This document shows, piece after piece, positions 10,580 through 23,825 of a stretch of DNA of 64,000 nucleotides. The DNA lies in assembly GCA_016802295.1 (NCBI GenBank), contig JAESIW010000020.1, positions 5,339,281-5,403,280 on the forward strand. The letters are read 5' to 3'. Numbering within the stretch: the stretch's first letter is position 1; each line of letters starts with the position of its first letter. Source of the DNA: Brachionus rotundiformis. Taxonomy: Eukaryota > Rotifera > Eurotatoria > Ploima > Brachionidae. Made by a program: the position numbers and the translations under genes. The notes under the pieces are model-generated. The model saw nothing but the letters and a program-made list of their open reading frames with translations. It was not told the origin of the DNA and did no database searches.

Positions 10580-12016
10580 ATGAGTCAAGTGGAGCTTATT
10601 TTCGACACCTTAAATGATATAGGGTACACATTAAATTGACAGCTTGGAAGAATCTAAAGTTTTTTATTTAGTTATACAGAAACCTTCACCCAAAATGAAG
10701 AAACTTTTTGCCAAATTTTCGAACAAAATTTTGCTGCTTTTTCCAAGCTTGTTTCACATTTGACAATTCAATTAGGCAAAATTTTAAAAATAGACGAGTT
10801 TGTCAATCCAATTGAAAGTATTTTGGTTTAAAATATAAAATAAGAATTAAATAAATGCTCTAAAAGGTGAAAACGATATTGGTAGTTTTAATTTAGAGAT
10901 ATGTGGTTTTTTAAAAGAAATCAATTGTCCATATCCATCTTTGACTCAAGGAAAAATTGACCAAAGATTTAACAGTCGAGAGAACAAATTGAAATTGATA
11001 GATTTTTTGATTTCTGAATATCAATCGGCTCTATTGATAGCAGCAAGCAAGCCAGAGACCATTCAAACTTCAAAAAACCTCTATTTAGTGAGATAAAAAT
11101 TTATCTATTGAGTTTTTTTAAATAAAAATTTAAAAAGAATGAAAGTGATGAATCAAAAGCTTTGAAAGTAATCTTGATCACTCTTGGCTTTCCCAAACCT
11201 CCGGCTTCGGTAACTGCTAAAGAAATTTGGTCCAAAGTCGAATCAAAAGTAAGTAGAAAAAACTAAACAATTTTCCAAATAAATTTTGATTTTTAAGTGT
11301 TCTGCAGATTTAACAAAGCTTCCTAAAAATTATTTGGGAAAGCCTCTAGTAAATGCCATGATGACTGATGAACAATGGGCAAAGTTGACTGAAATTAATA
11401 AAGCTCTTTGTGAGGATTTTCAAATGAGACGCGAGCTATTGCTCACTCGTTTAGACGTGACCATTCAGTCTTTTAAATGGGCTGACAGACTTAAAAAAAA
11501 TAACCAAGAAATTACCAATCTGTACCAACAAAAACGCAAAGAATTATCAAGCAAGCCATCAATCAAACCATTTTTCATTCTCTCTGCAAGAGATGGTAAA
11601 ATTAATTAAAAGTTTTTATTTTTTTAATTAAAAAATGGATAGATTTGTTGCGGCAAGAAAAAACTTGTAGTTCTCGATTGATGGCTAAATCTGAATTGCA
11701 TAAAATAATTATTCCCAAAGTACCTGATCGTGGAGGTAGAACTGGCGAACTTCAACCACCGCCACCAGAAATGCCCGCATTTACTCAGCGAAAAACCTCA
11801 GCTGAGCCTCTTGGACAACGCTATCAAAATACCAATGATAAGGGAAAATTTAATTCTTATTCGAATAAATGGAAAGATCAGAATAAAAATTTTCATCCAA
11901 AAGGTGATTTTGAAAGGTTTCAGGATACAGATTACCATGGTGGATCAGGTAAATCAAATTTTAGCGGAAGAGGACGAGGGCATAGAGGTGGAAGAGGTCG
12001 AGATCGAAATTATTAA
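10580..12016 (+). CDS. FAM98: FAM98 family protein (tRNA-ligase complex subunit family)
   Basis: Six exons (10580-10623, 10672-10817, 10867-11087, 11138-11248, 11298-11595, 11643-12016) join in frame to give about 397 residues. The protein matches FAM98A/B along its length: FNLEICGFLKEINCPYPSL, YLGKPLV, RRELLLTRLDVTIQSFKW, and the invariant tail block VPDRGGRTGELQPPPPEMP. It ends with an RGG-type tail (GRGRGHRGGRGRDRNY). Vertebrate FAM98B belongs to the RTCB/DDX1/CGI-99/ashwin tRNA-splicing ligase complex, and FAM98A is an RNA-binding partner of PRMT1. A single invertebrate gene may cover both. AATAAA lies about 30 nt after the stop. The gene is convergent with the CAP/EGF gene. Confidence 0.94.
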
Positions 12017-12836
12017 ACATTCAATTTTAGTCTTTTAAAATATTTCAATAAATATTATGTCATTTATCATACTTAATGACGATTTTTTTATTTATTGTGG
12101 TATGAAGTTTGTCATTTACATTTACGGTTAAGATTAAAATTATAAATTTTGATTTGTATTTTCATCATTAAATCTTTTAATCAAACCTTTAGTCTACCTT
12201 TTCTACTCTATAAAACTAACTAAAGTTTAACTCATCTGTGAAAATTGATAACTTCCCAACATTTAAATTTAATTTTCAATCCTAACACCACTTTAATTTC
12301 TCAATAAAAAATCATTCTTTTAATTTTAATATTTCCGATATCTTAACTTATAAGCCATCTCCTCACAGCTTTTGTAGCTATAATCAAGTAGCTCTTCTAT
12401 AAATTTCAATACATAATTGAATTTTAAACCATATGACAAGTTTATATTAGTTTAATTTAAAAAAAAATTACCTATCAAGATTTTCCTTTTTTTTTCTAAT
12501 AATAAATTGATTGTTTAATACATTATTATAAACCTGGTCAAGATTAGCCCAATATAAATATTTGAAAAGAGATTAATAAAAAATAATTTTTAATAATTTC
12601 AGTTTAAATGATTAATTTTTTTATTGTGATTAATTCCAATAAAAATGAATATCTGACTAATATTTTTATTTATAAAATAACTTAATTAAGGCAACAACTT
12701 AAAGCCAACTATAAAAAACTAAAAAAAAAAAACAATTTCAACATTACAATCAGAGTTGAGTAGACTTAATTTCATAAACTTAATGATTTAGCTCTTTACT
12801 TATCCTATCTAATGTACAATTGATCAAATTTTTTAT
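12017..12836. other. Convergent intergenic spacer
   Basis: It holds the 3' UTRs of FAM98 (plus) and of the CAP/EGF gene (minus), with AATAAA at 12046. Nothing else was recognised. Confidence 0.5.
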
Positions 12837-15800
12837 TTAATAAAAATATGAGTTTTGTTTAGAATTTAAATTGATTGGTATTGATGAGTTTGATAAAAGC
12901 CTGCCACTATTTTTGGTACATATGGAGCACATGTATGGACAAGTGGCTCTAACCACTGGATACAACCAGCACTTATCTTCAAACATTGCTTGTGAACAAA
13001 ATGGCGAGTCCTCTTTTGGACAAATAACTTAGATAATAAAAATTAATTTGAATGAAAATGAATCGTAAACTAGCTTTTACCATTTTCACAATATTTTCCA
13101 CTAAATGTTGAATAAGGACATGTACATGTACAGGTGTTAAGATCCATTGTGCCGCCATTTAAACAATAAGCACCTTTACAGTCACATAAGCCATCAACAC
13201 AGTTATTTTCACAGCCAGAACATTTTTTTCCTTCTTGATAAGGCTCATATCGTGAATGATAAGTTTGCCTACAAATTTCATATTTAAAAAATATAGCATT
13301 TTTTATGTTTTAAATTTATACATTTCTCCATAATAGCAGACAAAATAGCGTTCGTAAGTTGAATTAGAACAAAAACCATAGCCACAACCAATTCTTGCCG
13401 CAGAAGAATAGACCATCTGAAATGATTTTTTCATTAAAATTTCATTAAAAGCTGTGCAAAGAAGAAAAAAATTCAAATACTTGAGTATAATGACCAGATA
13501 AAAGATTTCCATTAGACGAAGAGCTTTTAAAGACAAAATTATCTTTTTCTTTTGTCCAAGACGCTAAAACATGAGTCCAATTCTCATAACCAGCAGCCAA
13601 ATTTTCACCAATTACAACTCCTTAATATAAATAAATTGTTTCAGGTCTAAAATGTTTGTAATTACTACCATATCCTGGTTGCTGTCTCGTTAATATTCCT
13701 GTATTTTCAACTGAGCAAAATTGTGCTCTTTTTTGTGCCAAGTGCTGAAGTCTTACATCCCAGTACATCTTTAAAGATTTATTTTAATTCAATTAATACA
13801 GAAATATTCATCTTTACTTTTTGCATGTTAGTAGCGGTTGGTTCAACTTTACTTCTGACATTGTTGTGCATTTCCAGTATTAGGTCAATATCTGATGAAT
13901 TTATGCCACCTGATGAATAATTAGGTGAATTTGGAATACACATTGTGTGATTCTTAAAAAGCTTATGAATCCCACTACAAATCTCTGTTTCGCATAGCCT
14001 TCCGGTAAAGTCACTGCTACACTCGCACTTCCAAGACGGTCTTGACTCGGATCTAGTCTCTTGGTGGACACAATAGCCTCCATTCAGACAAGGATTCGAA
14101 TCTTTACAATTGATATTAGTAGTGCTCAAACACAATGTGTAATCTTGGGTCAAAAAGCTTTTGACACATGCATATGAATCATTTCCAAGAGGATTTTTTC
14201 TGCATATGTCCGGGTCTTGTTTGCAAGGATTTAGAACATTTAAGTTTTCCTTCGGCTTCATCTTGGTAACATTTAAAGGTAAAGGCATTGGAGTAGATGT
14301 TGTAATCTGGTCAAATTGTAGTCTTGGCATTTTTGTTTCTATTTCACATAAATGACCAGAGTATCCTTTTTTGCAAATGCATACAAAGCCAAATTTGTTG
14401 TTGGCATGAGAAAAACTCATCAGACAGGTTCCATTATTTTTGCATATATGTCCACCATCTTTGCATGGATTTTTTATAGGCAAACTCATTGAAGGTATTT
14501 TATTCTGAGTCGCATTTAATTTTGTATCAGAGATTAATTTTTGAGCTATTGGTGAATTTTGCGAAATCATTGGTGCCATTGTTGATATTTCACAGTATCT
14601 ACCTGAATAGCCTTGTGGACAAACGCACAAATAAGATCTCATTTCAGGATAATTGGAGCATGTTGAATTATGCTGGCATTTATGAGTAAGACAGTAATTT
14701 TTTTGAGAGCAATCAACGCCAGTCCATTCAAGTCTGCATACACAATGTGGTGTTCCACTAGCTGACAAAGTACAATAGCCTCGACCAAAATTGTAGAAAC
14801 AATTAGATGGACATTGCCAAATATAAGCTCTTGGAGTACTTGTTTGATAAAGTGGAGTGTATTTTTTGGTTTGCGGAATTATGAACTTATTAGTAAATTG
14901 TTCTATTTTGGGAATTGTTTTGGTAGATTGTGAATTTTTTGTTACTTGTTTGGTTGTTTGATGAAAGCTTTCACAATATCGACCTGTATAAGAACTATTT
15001 GAGCATAGACACAGAAAACTGTTGTGAGATACAATGCATTTAGCATTGTTCATACAAGGGTTAGGATTGCACAATGGTTCAGTAAAGGCAGCTTCAGTTT
15101 TTAGCTTAATATTTAGAGTGGTCATTTTTTGTGTGACAGTGGTGTGTGGTACGGTAATTAGTGGTTTTGGAGTTGAAGTGGACATTGGTCTTGAATTATT
15201 ACTATAATTGTAATCATTTTCTATGTCTTTTTTCCGTGGTATTTCACAATAGGAACCCATAAAATCACTAGGACATGAGCAAACATAAGGAATGGGATAC
15301 TTGAATGCCATGTTGATACATTTTCCATTATTTTTACATCCCAATATTCGGCACGAGCTCAAAAATGAATTAATCAATTGTTTACACTTAGGTGGACTAA
15401 GAGTTATTGAGCAGCTGCATTCTAGGCCAAAATCGTTTTCTTTGCATTCAATTAAAGTGTCTGCTGGTACAAGTCTGAGTCGTTGAAATTTACCACCTTT
15501 TTCAATTTCGTCAATTCGAGTAATCAAGCTGTCTTGGTCATAATTTAATCTCAGAGATGCAAATTGATTTGGAAGTTTTTTATTTGGATTTATTTTGTAA
15601 GTCTGCATAGTTGGCTTGGTCTTGTCCACTGATATAAATGAGGTCAAGTTTATTCCATTTACTTTTGTGGTTGGCTTATGAGGAAAAAAAGTTGTGTAAT
15701 GAGTTTTCACTTTGTTTGTAGTAAGGACTGGTCTAGTTGATGTAAGTCGAATAATATGAGCTTTGGCACCATCAATGTTTGTTTCTTCATATTCCAATTG

Positions 15801-17111
15801 ATCATCTTCTTTTTTTTCTGCATCTTCTCTTTCTGTGCCAGATTGACTGCTTATGTTCAAAATTTCGCCCAATTTATCAATTGGTTTAGGCTCATCTTGG
15901 TAATTTAGCTTCGGTAACATCTTAAGAAATTTTAAAGGACGCTTGAATGGATTAAAGAAGCTAAAGTTTGATTTTGATGATGACAAAGAAACTTGTGCTA
16001 TTTTGGTAGTGTTTGACTCAGCCAGTGGCAAAGAAAAATTACTATCTTTATAAATGTCTGTTTTTAGAGAAATAATATTATCATCATAAATTTCTTTGGT
16101 CGTATTCGAGGTTATTTTTTTGCTCAAATTTTCCTCGATTGAGTCAATGATAGAGTTTTTTTGAGTCGGGTCCAAACTTGTAACCAAATTGCTCATAACC
16201 TTGTTGGTAAATTGATGCACTATTTCGTCTTTGTCATGGTACACTTCATCAGTTGATTCAAATTCGTCATCGACCAGTGTTGACGGAGTCATGTCTCCAT
16301 CATAAACAGTAGTCTCAAATAGATTATCCAAAGACAATAGTCTTCGTTTTCGGTGCTGTCCATTTATATAACCTTGGGACACATTTTTTTTGTTTTTTTC
16401 AATATGAGAGCTTAGTTGATCCAATTGAGAGTCAAGTATTGTTTTGCGCACTTGAACTTGATACATTTTGGACCAGTCTTGTTGGTTTAAAGTGCCAAAA
16501 TTTCTATCAGTAATTTTATTTTTTGAGCTATTTTGATTAATTGTGCCATTTTGTTCTGTTATGTTGTTAGTTGGTTTGCTTAGAATTTCAACTGTGATGT
16601 AACTGCCAGAATTCGGCACATCCATTGCCAAATCAAGATTTTTGACTTCTTTTTTTGTCAAATTGGACTCCAAAGTCAAATTGTTTACAGATTGGTTAAC
16701 TGTTAAATTTTTCAATTGGCTTTCAATGTGCTTTGACTCAACGCAGTTTCTGTATCGCATAAACTCCACTAATTCTTTTCCAGATTGGATTCCTTTGGAA
16801 AACTGTGCCTCAAACTCGTAAATACTGTCGCATCTGTGCTTAGTAGGGTTGTAAATAAGCTTTTCCGGGCAATGGTTATGCACTTGCTTTTGGAAAGCTG
16901 TACCAATCCACATGCATTCATAATACGCCTCACAGTTGCTTGCGTCCTCAAATAGACCATCTGTCACACAAACAAACTCCGTATCGGATTTGACTTAAAC
17001 AAAATTTTATACAAAGAGAAAATTTTTTGTCAAAATATAATTACTTTTTTTAATTATTAGAAAATACATAATCAAATTGAAAAGAATAGAACTTTTGTTT
17101 GATCTAGTCAT
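12837..17111 (-). CDS. Large secreted chitin-binding/EGF/CAP/ShK-like protein
   Basis: A spliced minus-strand gene with one very long exon (about 13.8-17.0 kb) and small flanking exons, giving about 1,300 residues. The start is the ATG at 17111, opening a hydrophobic leader (SSILFNLIMYFLII). Domains in order: a peritrophin-A-like chitin-binding domain (CVTDGLFEDASNCEAYYEC...C...C); a long Ser/Thr/Asn-rich linker of about 400 residues; about six EGF-like modules with the usual CxCxxGYSGRYCE ends; a CAP/SCP domain (EMHNNVRSKVEP, GENLAAGYENW, GHYTQMVYSSAARIGCGYG); one more EGF-like module; and a final six-Cys ShK-like segment (ICPKEDSPFCSQAMFEDKC...CPYMCSIC). It presumably acts in the extracellular matrix, cuticle or mucus. 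The combination of chitin-binding, EGF, CAP and ShK-like modules is unusual. Confidence 0.85.
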
Positions 17112-19543
17112 ATTTTTGTGTTTTATTCCAATCTAAATGAGAATTTTTCCTGAATATAAATAGGACTTATCAGTTATTTGCTCTACCAGAAAGACACTGG
17201 TCAAATATTTACTTAATATAAATTTCAAACTGAAATGGATATTAAAAACATTGTAGGTGTCTAATAAAGAAAGTCTGCTCTTAAAACGAGTATAATTTTA
17301 CCAAGTTTTAGATTTTTTCAACTAGTCTCACAAAGCAAGTGAAGTTGGCCACAATATATAAGATGTTTTTGGGGGCGAAAATTAAGCCTAATTAGTAAAA
17401 GGAAAACATATCTATTGTGTTGAATGTAGATTTTAAATGTTAAATTTTTGCTTAGTATTTTTAATAGTAGCTAGCAAAACCTATGTACGACACGAATCTA
17501 AATCAGGTTTATTAAACATAATAAAACAATAAAAACGGAAATGATCAATTTAATGAGCAAACTTTCATTAAAAACTAATAATTTTCCGTCCTATTGATTG
17601 AAAAAAAAACTAAAAGTATTTAGCCATAATTATCTGTGCACTCAAAGGTTCATATTTTATAAATAAAGTTATTTTTAAATGTAGCCAAGCAAACATATTG
17701 ACAAATGGTCAAATATTGGGAGACATGACAAATTAGAGAGCTCTTGTTTGCACCTTAAAATTCGGAATATGTATCTAGAAATAAAGTAAGAAGGAATAGA
17801 TACGTTTGTTTACTTAGACTTATTAGCCAAATTTAATTTAGGCTCGAAGTACTTTTGCATCTTAATCCTCTACAAAGATTAATATTATTTCCTAATTAAA
17901 ATAGAACGTGTACAGCTAAGGTGGATAATGATTTTTTTTTAAGTTGACATAATTTCCAAATCTTGTTTAAAATTTTGGTAGTTTTAAAATTTGTTAAACA
18001 AAATGGCTAATCAATTAGGCAAATAGATTCAAAGATTAATCTTCGACTTTAGGAATCCGACAGTTATTCAGATTTTTGTTATTTGTCGGACAAATAATAA
18101 CAGATTGGCTTTTTTGAATAAACAAGTTTCTCTTACCTAAAATAAATATTAATTATTTTGTCAAAGTTGGTAAAAAAATGCACATTAAAATGGCCTAAAA
18201 TTTAGTTAAAATAATTTGAAAATTTTGCTACAAATTGTACAATTTATACAATATAAAACTTGGCCACAATTTGCCAAACAACTAAGCCCACATAGATAAG
18301 CTAGTGTAATTGAAGCCCTGTATTTAATTGTTGGATGTAAATGTTAAAAAAATTTAGAAAATTCAAAGCAAAATACCAATGCTTATAAATAAAAAAAAGT
18401 GGACCTATAAGCCTAGGATTTTGACTGAATTGCTGAAAAGATTATTAATGTTGGTTTTGTCTTATAATTGAAATTAAGATTTTTCAATCATATAAAAGTG
18501 AAAAATATCATGCACACGTTTGTTCGAGTGGACAATTGGATTAACAAAACGTTGGGGCATGTCCGAGAAACGGATATTTTTTTAAGTAAAAAATAAATTT
18601 TAAAGTTAAACCTTGAAGTGATTAGTTGATTTTTGTTGTTAATTTAAGATAAAAATTGAATAACGTGATATATGGAAAGAAAGCCTCTTGTATTTAGCTA
18701 ATAGTTTGCTCACGTATTTAAATCACCTTAATTTTTAGTGATTCAAATAAAAACAATTTAATTATTTTTAAACGTGACCAAAAGTTAATAATTACAAATT
18801 AAGTCTTTGTTAAATTATTGTCTAGTCAGATTTTAAAGCGTTTTTTTAGTAACCAAGAAGTTGATAAATGTTTCTAAATTTCCGATCATAAACATCAAAT
18901 AAAAATTTACTTTTTATCTATTCGATATTTGATAGCTTTAAAGGTGACTATTTTGAGAAAAGTTATAATCGATCATTTATATTTATTCGATATTTTATCC
19001 TAATCATACTAACTACTATTGCTTTGATTTGTATACAAATATTAATTCAACAGCAAACACCAACTTTTTTGAAGGCATTGATACATCATTTTTAGCTTAT
19101 TGTGATAGTCACACAATGCTTAAAATTAACTAGGCCGTAATTTTTCCCACCACACCAGCCACAAAATGAAGATAATTTATATTAAGAAATTTTTCAAATA
19201 TTTTAATAGTTTTGTTTCACTTCATTCTTTTAACTTATGGATTAAATTGTTATAAGTAAATGTTTAATTTGAAAGTGTATCAAAATTCTTCGTTCAGGTC
19301 AAAATTTTCCCATGAAAAATTTTTAGAAAATAAATTTAGTTGGTTAAAAATAATTAGAGATTTTAAGAAAACTATTAAAAAATATTAAATTTTGTGAAAA
19401 GTGCGACCAGATAGACAATCTGATCATAAAATACAATAACATTATCAAATTTTACAAATACAAATTACAATAAGTAATTTAAATCGATCCTTTAATTTTT
19501 AATAACAAAATTGAGTTTGATCAATTAATAAAACTTTCTAAAA
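17112..19543. other. Long AT-rich gene desert, first part
   Basis: Upstream of the CAP/EGF gene. No exon series, RNA gene or clear transposon was recognised. It should include that gene's promoter. Confidence 0.45.
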
Positions 19544-20236
19544 AATGGGTGAGGTAGAAAAAAAACATAAAAAAAGAGAAAAAAACATTAAAAAAGAGGA
19601 AAAAACATAAAATTAAAAAAAAATAATTAAAATTTAGGAACCAAATAGACCTTCAAACATTTATTTCATCTTCATATGATGCAGCTTTCGATCATTCAAA
19701 TCAAAATAATTGTACTCTGTGCCAAAGTAATAGTGCTCACCTAATGAAAGTACGATATATGAAATGTAAATGTGTAAATACATGTGATATGATATTTTAT
19801 GGACAAAGGAATGTGTGTACATCTAATCTCTTGTTTATTCAAAAATAAAATTAATTATCCCGGCTTATTAACTTCAAAATATTTTCAAAATAGACCTAAA
19901 GCAGGTCGGAAGCGAATAGCTGGTCCTTGTTTACAATATGGTTAATGAAGAAATTAAAATTAAATTAATGTTGTTTATCTTTTTATTCAATTGATTTTAT
20001 GTGTTATTCTCTTAAATTAAATTTAAGAATTAAAAATTTTTGGTTTAGGTTTATGTGTTTTATCCTTTTTATTCAATTGGAAATATCTATTTTTCTTTTA
20101 TAAAATTTTTGATTTTGGTTTATGTGTTTTATCTTTTTTATTCAACTGATTAAATGTTTTTTTCCCTGAAATAAAATTATAATTTTGCTATATGTTTTTT
20201 TCTCTTTTTATATGTTTCGTTCTACCTCTCTCGCAT
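19544..20236. mobile_element. Terminal-inverted-repeat element with a Cys-rich exon-like fragment
   Basis: The left end (AATGGGTGAGGTAGAAAAAA, then AAACAT/AAAGAG motifs) and the right end (reverse complement of AATGCGAGAGAGGTAGAACG and similar motifs) face each other 693 bp apart over about 45 bp. Inside, at 19640-19845, an open stretch preceded by a 3' splice-like TTTAG reads CTLCQSNSAHLMKVRYMKCK followed by CVNTC, a Cys/His-rich pattern suggesting a zinc-binding part of a transposase. It is too short to classify. The right half carries degenerate tandem units. Confidence 0.45.
19982..20160. repeat. Degenerate tandem repeat, about 60-85 bp units
   Basis: Three occurrences of a TTTATGTGTTTTATC...TTTTTATTCAA block (near 19996, 20049 and 20118), separated by AT-rich DNA, within the right half of the inverted-repeat element. 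Confidence 0.45.
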
Positions 20237-21931
20237 TAAATATAAATGATCGAAAAAATTGAAAAATTTTTAACTTTTGAATAGAATCATGTTTTTATTT
20301 TAAAGATAAACTAGTTAAAATTTTGTGATTCTGAAAAAATTTTTTGTACCAATATCAATATTCTTTTTGAAAATAATTTAAATCAATTCTACGAAAATAT
20401 CGCTTTATACCAATTAAAACTTTTATTCTTCTATTCTATCAAGATGAAAAAAAGTTGGAAGATATTTAACTTAAAGCTTAATAAAATTGATCAAATATTC
20501 TTTGAAAAAAAAGAGGAAGCATCAGACTTTTATGATTTTTTAAAAAATTGAAAATTTTAGTAGATTGTCTATGATCAAAATTTTATGATCATACTCACAA
20601 TTTTTTTTTAGAATTTTTTAGAATTTTTTGATTGAAAAATTTAATTCAGGATTAGATTTTTATGAGAAACAAAACATGCTAAACCATAACAGAGTGTTGT
20701 GCATAATTCTGAATAAATAAATTTTTTACAGAAATAAAAAATAATTTTAAGATTGAACGCTGAAATTATTTTTTAGTCAAAAGATAATTAAAAACCTAAT
20801 TTTATAATACTTTCTTTATTTAATATTGTTAGCGGTTAGCTTAGGACTGCAATTAGACTTTGGCATTGGAAAGAATAGACTGGTTTTTAGAAACTTTATT
20901 AAGCTCAAATCTGGAGCTATAAATATAAGAAAATAAATTAATTTCTTCAAATCAGAATCTTCCTTCTCATATATCCTTTGAATATCATTCTATTTACTAA
21001 ATTGTCTCCAAGTTCCAATAAACTATTAGTTATGAATACAGCCTAGTAACTACGAGTTTAGTTTAAATCTAATTCCAGCAACAAGACTAGTTACAAATTA
21101 TAACTAGTATGAAAGGTCCAATTTGACCAGGGAGTAGAGTCAGCCTAAGCTTATAGATCCGCCAACAATATCTAAATAAAGGGTCAAATTGTTTCAGCAC
21201 ACTCATAAAACACTTCTAAATACACTACCTTATTGTCACCCTCAAAAATCTTATAAACATATCCAATATAATATTTTTTTTCAGGCACATTAGATCAGTG
21301 GTATCATGCGGACTTTTTGAACATAATTTGTGACCCAAACTGATCACATAAATAATTTGAATGTTCACAAAAATTTTTTTCCTGATCACTAAAAAATTAA
21401 TATTTTTAATCGATGTAAATTGATGATCATGAAAATTAAAAAAAATTCACTTTTAAAAACCTGTTTTTTTATTAAAAATTATCAGATTTATATTTTGAAA
21501 AAATTCTAAAATCTTCAAAATTCGAGTTTTCTTAAAACAAATTCTTTTGAAAATTTGTTGTGTTCAAGAATTGCCAACCACGTAATTTATTTTTTTTCGA
21601 GGTCTAAAGATTCTCTTCTCCATTATTATTATTTTTAAATTGCTAAATAATTTTTTAGGAAGTTTTAATAAGTGTGTTGATCAACTTTGTGGGTGTGCTG
21701 ATTAGGTAGACCCCTAAAGAAAGTTAGCATACCATCTTTGGTGACTAAACATAAATTTATTAAAAATTAAAAAAAAACAATAATTAATCATAAAATTGTT
21801 CATTTAAGTTTATTTTATATAAATTTTGCTTGAAATTTGTCATACCAATTTAATTCAAAGAAATAGTATTATAATCAAATAAATCCAAAATAAAAAATTA
21901 GTGTTAAAAAATAAAATTGAATGAGTTTAAA
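20237..21931. other. AT-rich intergenic spacer
   Basis: No convincing exon was found. The segment 20820-21300 is less AT-rich than its surroundings and may be old transposon DNA, but no protein similarity could be read. Confidence 0.4.
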
Positions 21932-22760
21932 TTATTCCATAAGTTTTTGAAATTCTAAAATAAAATAAATTTATTACTAAAACACTAAATGTAATTTATA
22001 CCTTCAAAAGTTAAACCGTTTGGTTCCTTCTTGACTAAAAATTTAATTAAGAATGTTTATTTGTTTAAACTATTAATCGAACTAATTTTTACCTGTTTTA
22101 ATCATATCTTCTAACTGTTTTTGTGTCATTTGCTTTCCAATTTTTTCCAGGACTATACGAATTTCATTTATGGTCAAGAACCCGTCTCCATTTAAATCAA
22201 ATCTTGTAAAACACTGCCTCAGTTGTTTATCTGAAAATTTTTTGAAAAATTCCTTCTCCTTTGAATAAAATTAAAAATAGCTTTACTAGACTTAAAACAT
22301 ACCATTATCTCAAGATATTCTTCCCATTCAATAGTACCTTTGAAATTTTATTAAAAAAATCTAAATCCATATCAATGTTCAAACCTGATGAATCTTTGTC
22401 CATCTGAGAAAAAATTCTATCAAAATCTTCAATTTCATATTTAATACCTTAAAACTAAAAATGTGAATAAAAATTAATGCATTTAATTGAATACCTAAAG
22501 TGTTTAGGACGGTCATTATTTCTAAAATTAAAAAAATATTATTCAAAAATTTTTGAAAGTCGCTGTTACCTTTTTTAACAAGAAATCCAGAATTTTCAGA
22601 ATCGAATATATCAAATATTTCTTGTAATTCTAAAATAAATTATTCACTTTTATCTAATCATAAAAATTTCCTCTCACCTATGAGCTGAGCTTTGGTAAAT
22701 TTATCTGCCTAGAAGAACCGAAAGCTTTAGAAAAAATTACCAAAATAAACATTTTACCAT
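21932..22760 (-). CDS. Calmodulin/troponin-C-like EF-hand protein
   Basis: About nine small exons joined through short introns give about 146 residues. The first exon is only the ATG (22758-22760), followed immediately by an intron, an arrangement also known from animal calmodulin genes. Three EF-hand loops are complete: DSENSGFLVKKE, DKDSSGTIEWEE and DLNGDGFLTINE. The fourth (VKKEPNGLTFEEF) lacks acidic residues at the first positions and is one residue short, so it probably does not bind Ca2+. The protein ends FQKLME. It is a small cytosolic Ca2+ sensor. The sequence departs enough from calmodulin that a troponin-C-like or lineage-specific sensor is more likely. Confidence 0.85.
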
Positions 22761-23825
22761 TTTATTGATTTGTTTTTAAATATATGTTCGGATAACTTCA
22801 AATTTAGAAAAAGCCATCGATCGATTTAAGCTTATTTTTAGCACGTAAACTTTTCTTATTTAAATATTTATTTATCAAGGATTATATTTATTAATTTTTA
22901 ATTAAAGAAAAAAGAGAAAAGTGAACAAATCTATTGAATATTACATTATTTTTGTTTGTATAGGCAAACAAGAGGATTTTTTATTTAACTTTGTTAGTTT
23001 TTTTAATGTTAAGAGCAATAATGGAGAATATAAAAACGGAAAAATTTTAATTGATTGAAAAATTCAACTTTTTATTTTTGTTTAAAAGCTGGTTTTAAAA
23101 GAATTTTTTTTTTTCTATTGATTGACTAAATAAAAAATTTATATTTTAGTTTTGATTAATAACTTTTTACGAGCATATTTTAAAATAACTCTAGGTTTTG
23201 AAATTTTTGAAAAAAAATTAATAAATTAAGTTTTCTGTTTTATGAGAAATAGATTGTCATTTTAAAATAAACAAAAAAAAAGTTCATTCTACTCGAATCC
23301 ATTTTTGAAAATGATTCTATTTATTTTAGAAACAAAATAAAGATGAACTTTCAAAAAAGCGAATTTGCGTTTTTGATTTTAATTTAATTAAATTTTTAAA
23401 TGAGATTGGATAAAATTTATCCAAAATCTAGACTTATTATCATTTTTAAATTCACATTTCAAGTTAAACTTGGCAAAATATCAATGAATATTAGTAATAT
23501 AGTATTAAAAAAATTCAAAATTTAAATTAAATAAAATTCAAACAAAATGATAATAGTTTTTTAACTTATTTGAGATTAAAAAGCTTTAAATGTAAATGTT
23601 GTAGGATTTAAAATCATGCTCATTTTGACATTGCCAAAACAAATATGATTTTGTAAACCTGTATCAAATTATCTATTTGCTTTAATTAAATAATTTGTCA
23701 CTTGGACTTTTGGAAAATTAAATGCCATTAGTGTTTATTGATTTTGAGCCCACAATTAAGTTTATTTAAAATGTCTATTTAAGCTACAAAAAAAAATTCA
23801 TAAAATTCATTATACTTTTAAAAAA
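22761..23825. other. Divergent intergenic spacer
   Basis: It lies between the EF-hand gene (minus) and the chitin-binding gene (plus) and must hold both promoters. A TATTTAAG element near 23777 lies about 40-50 nt before the ATG at 23826 and may be the core promoter of the latter. Confidence 0.45.
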
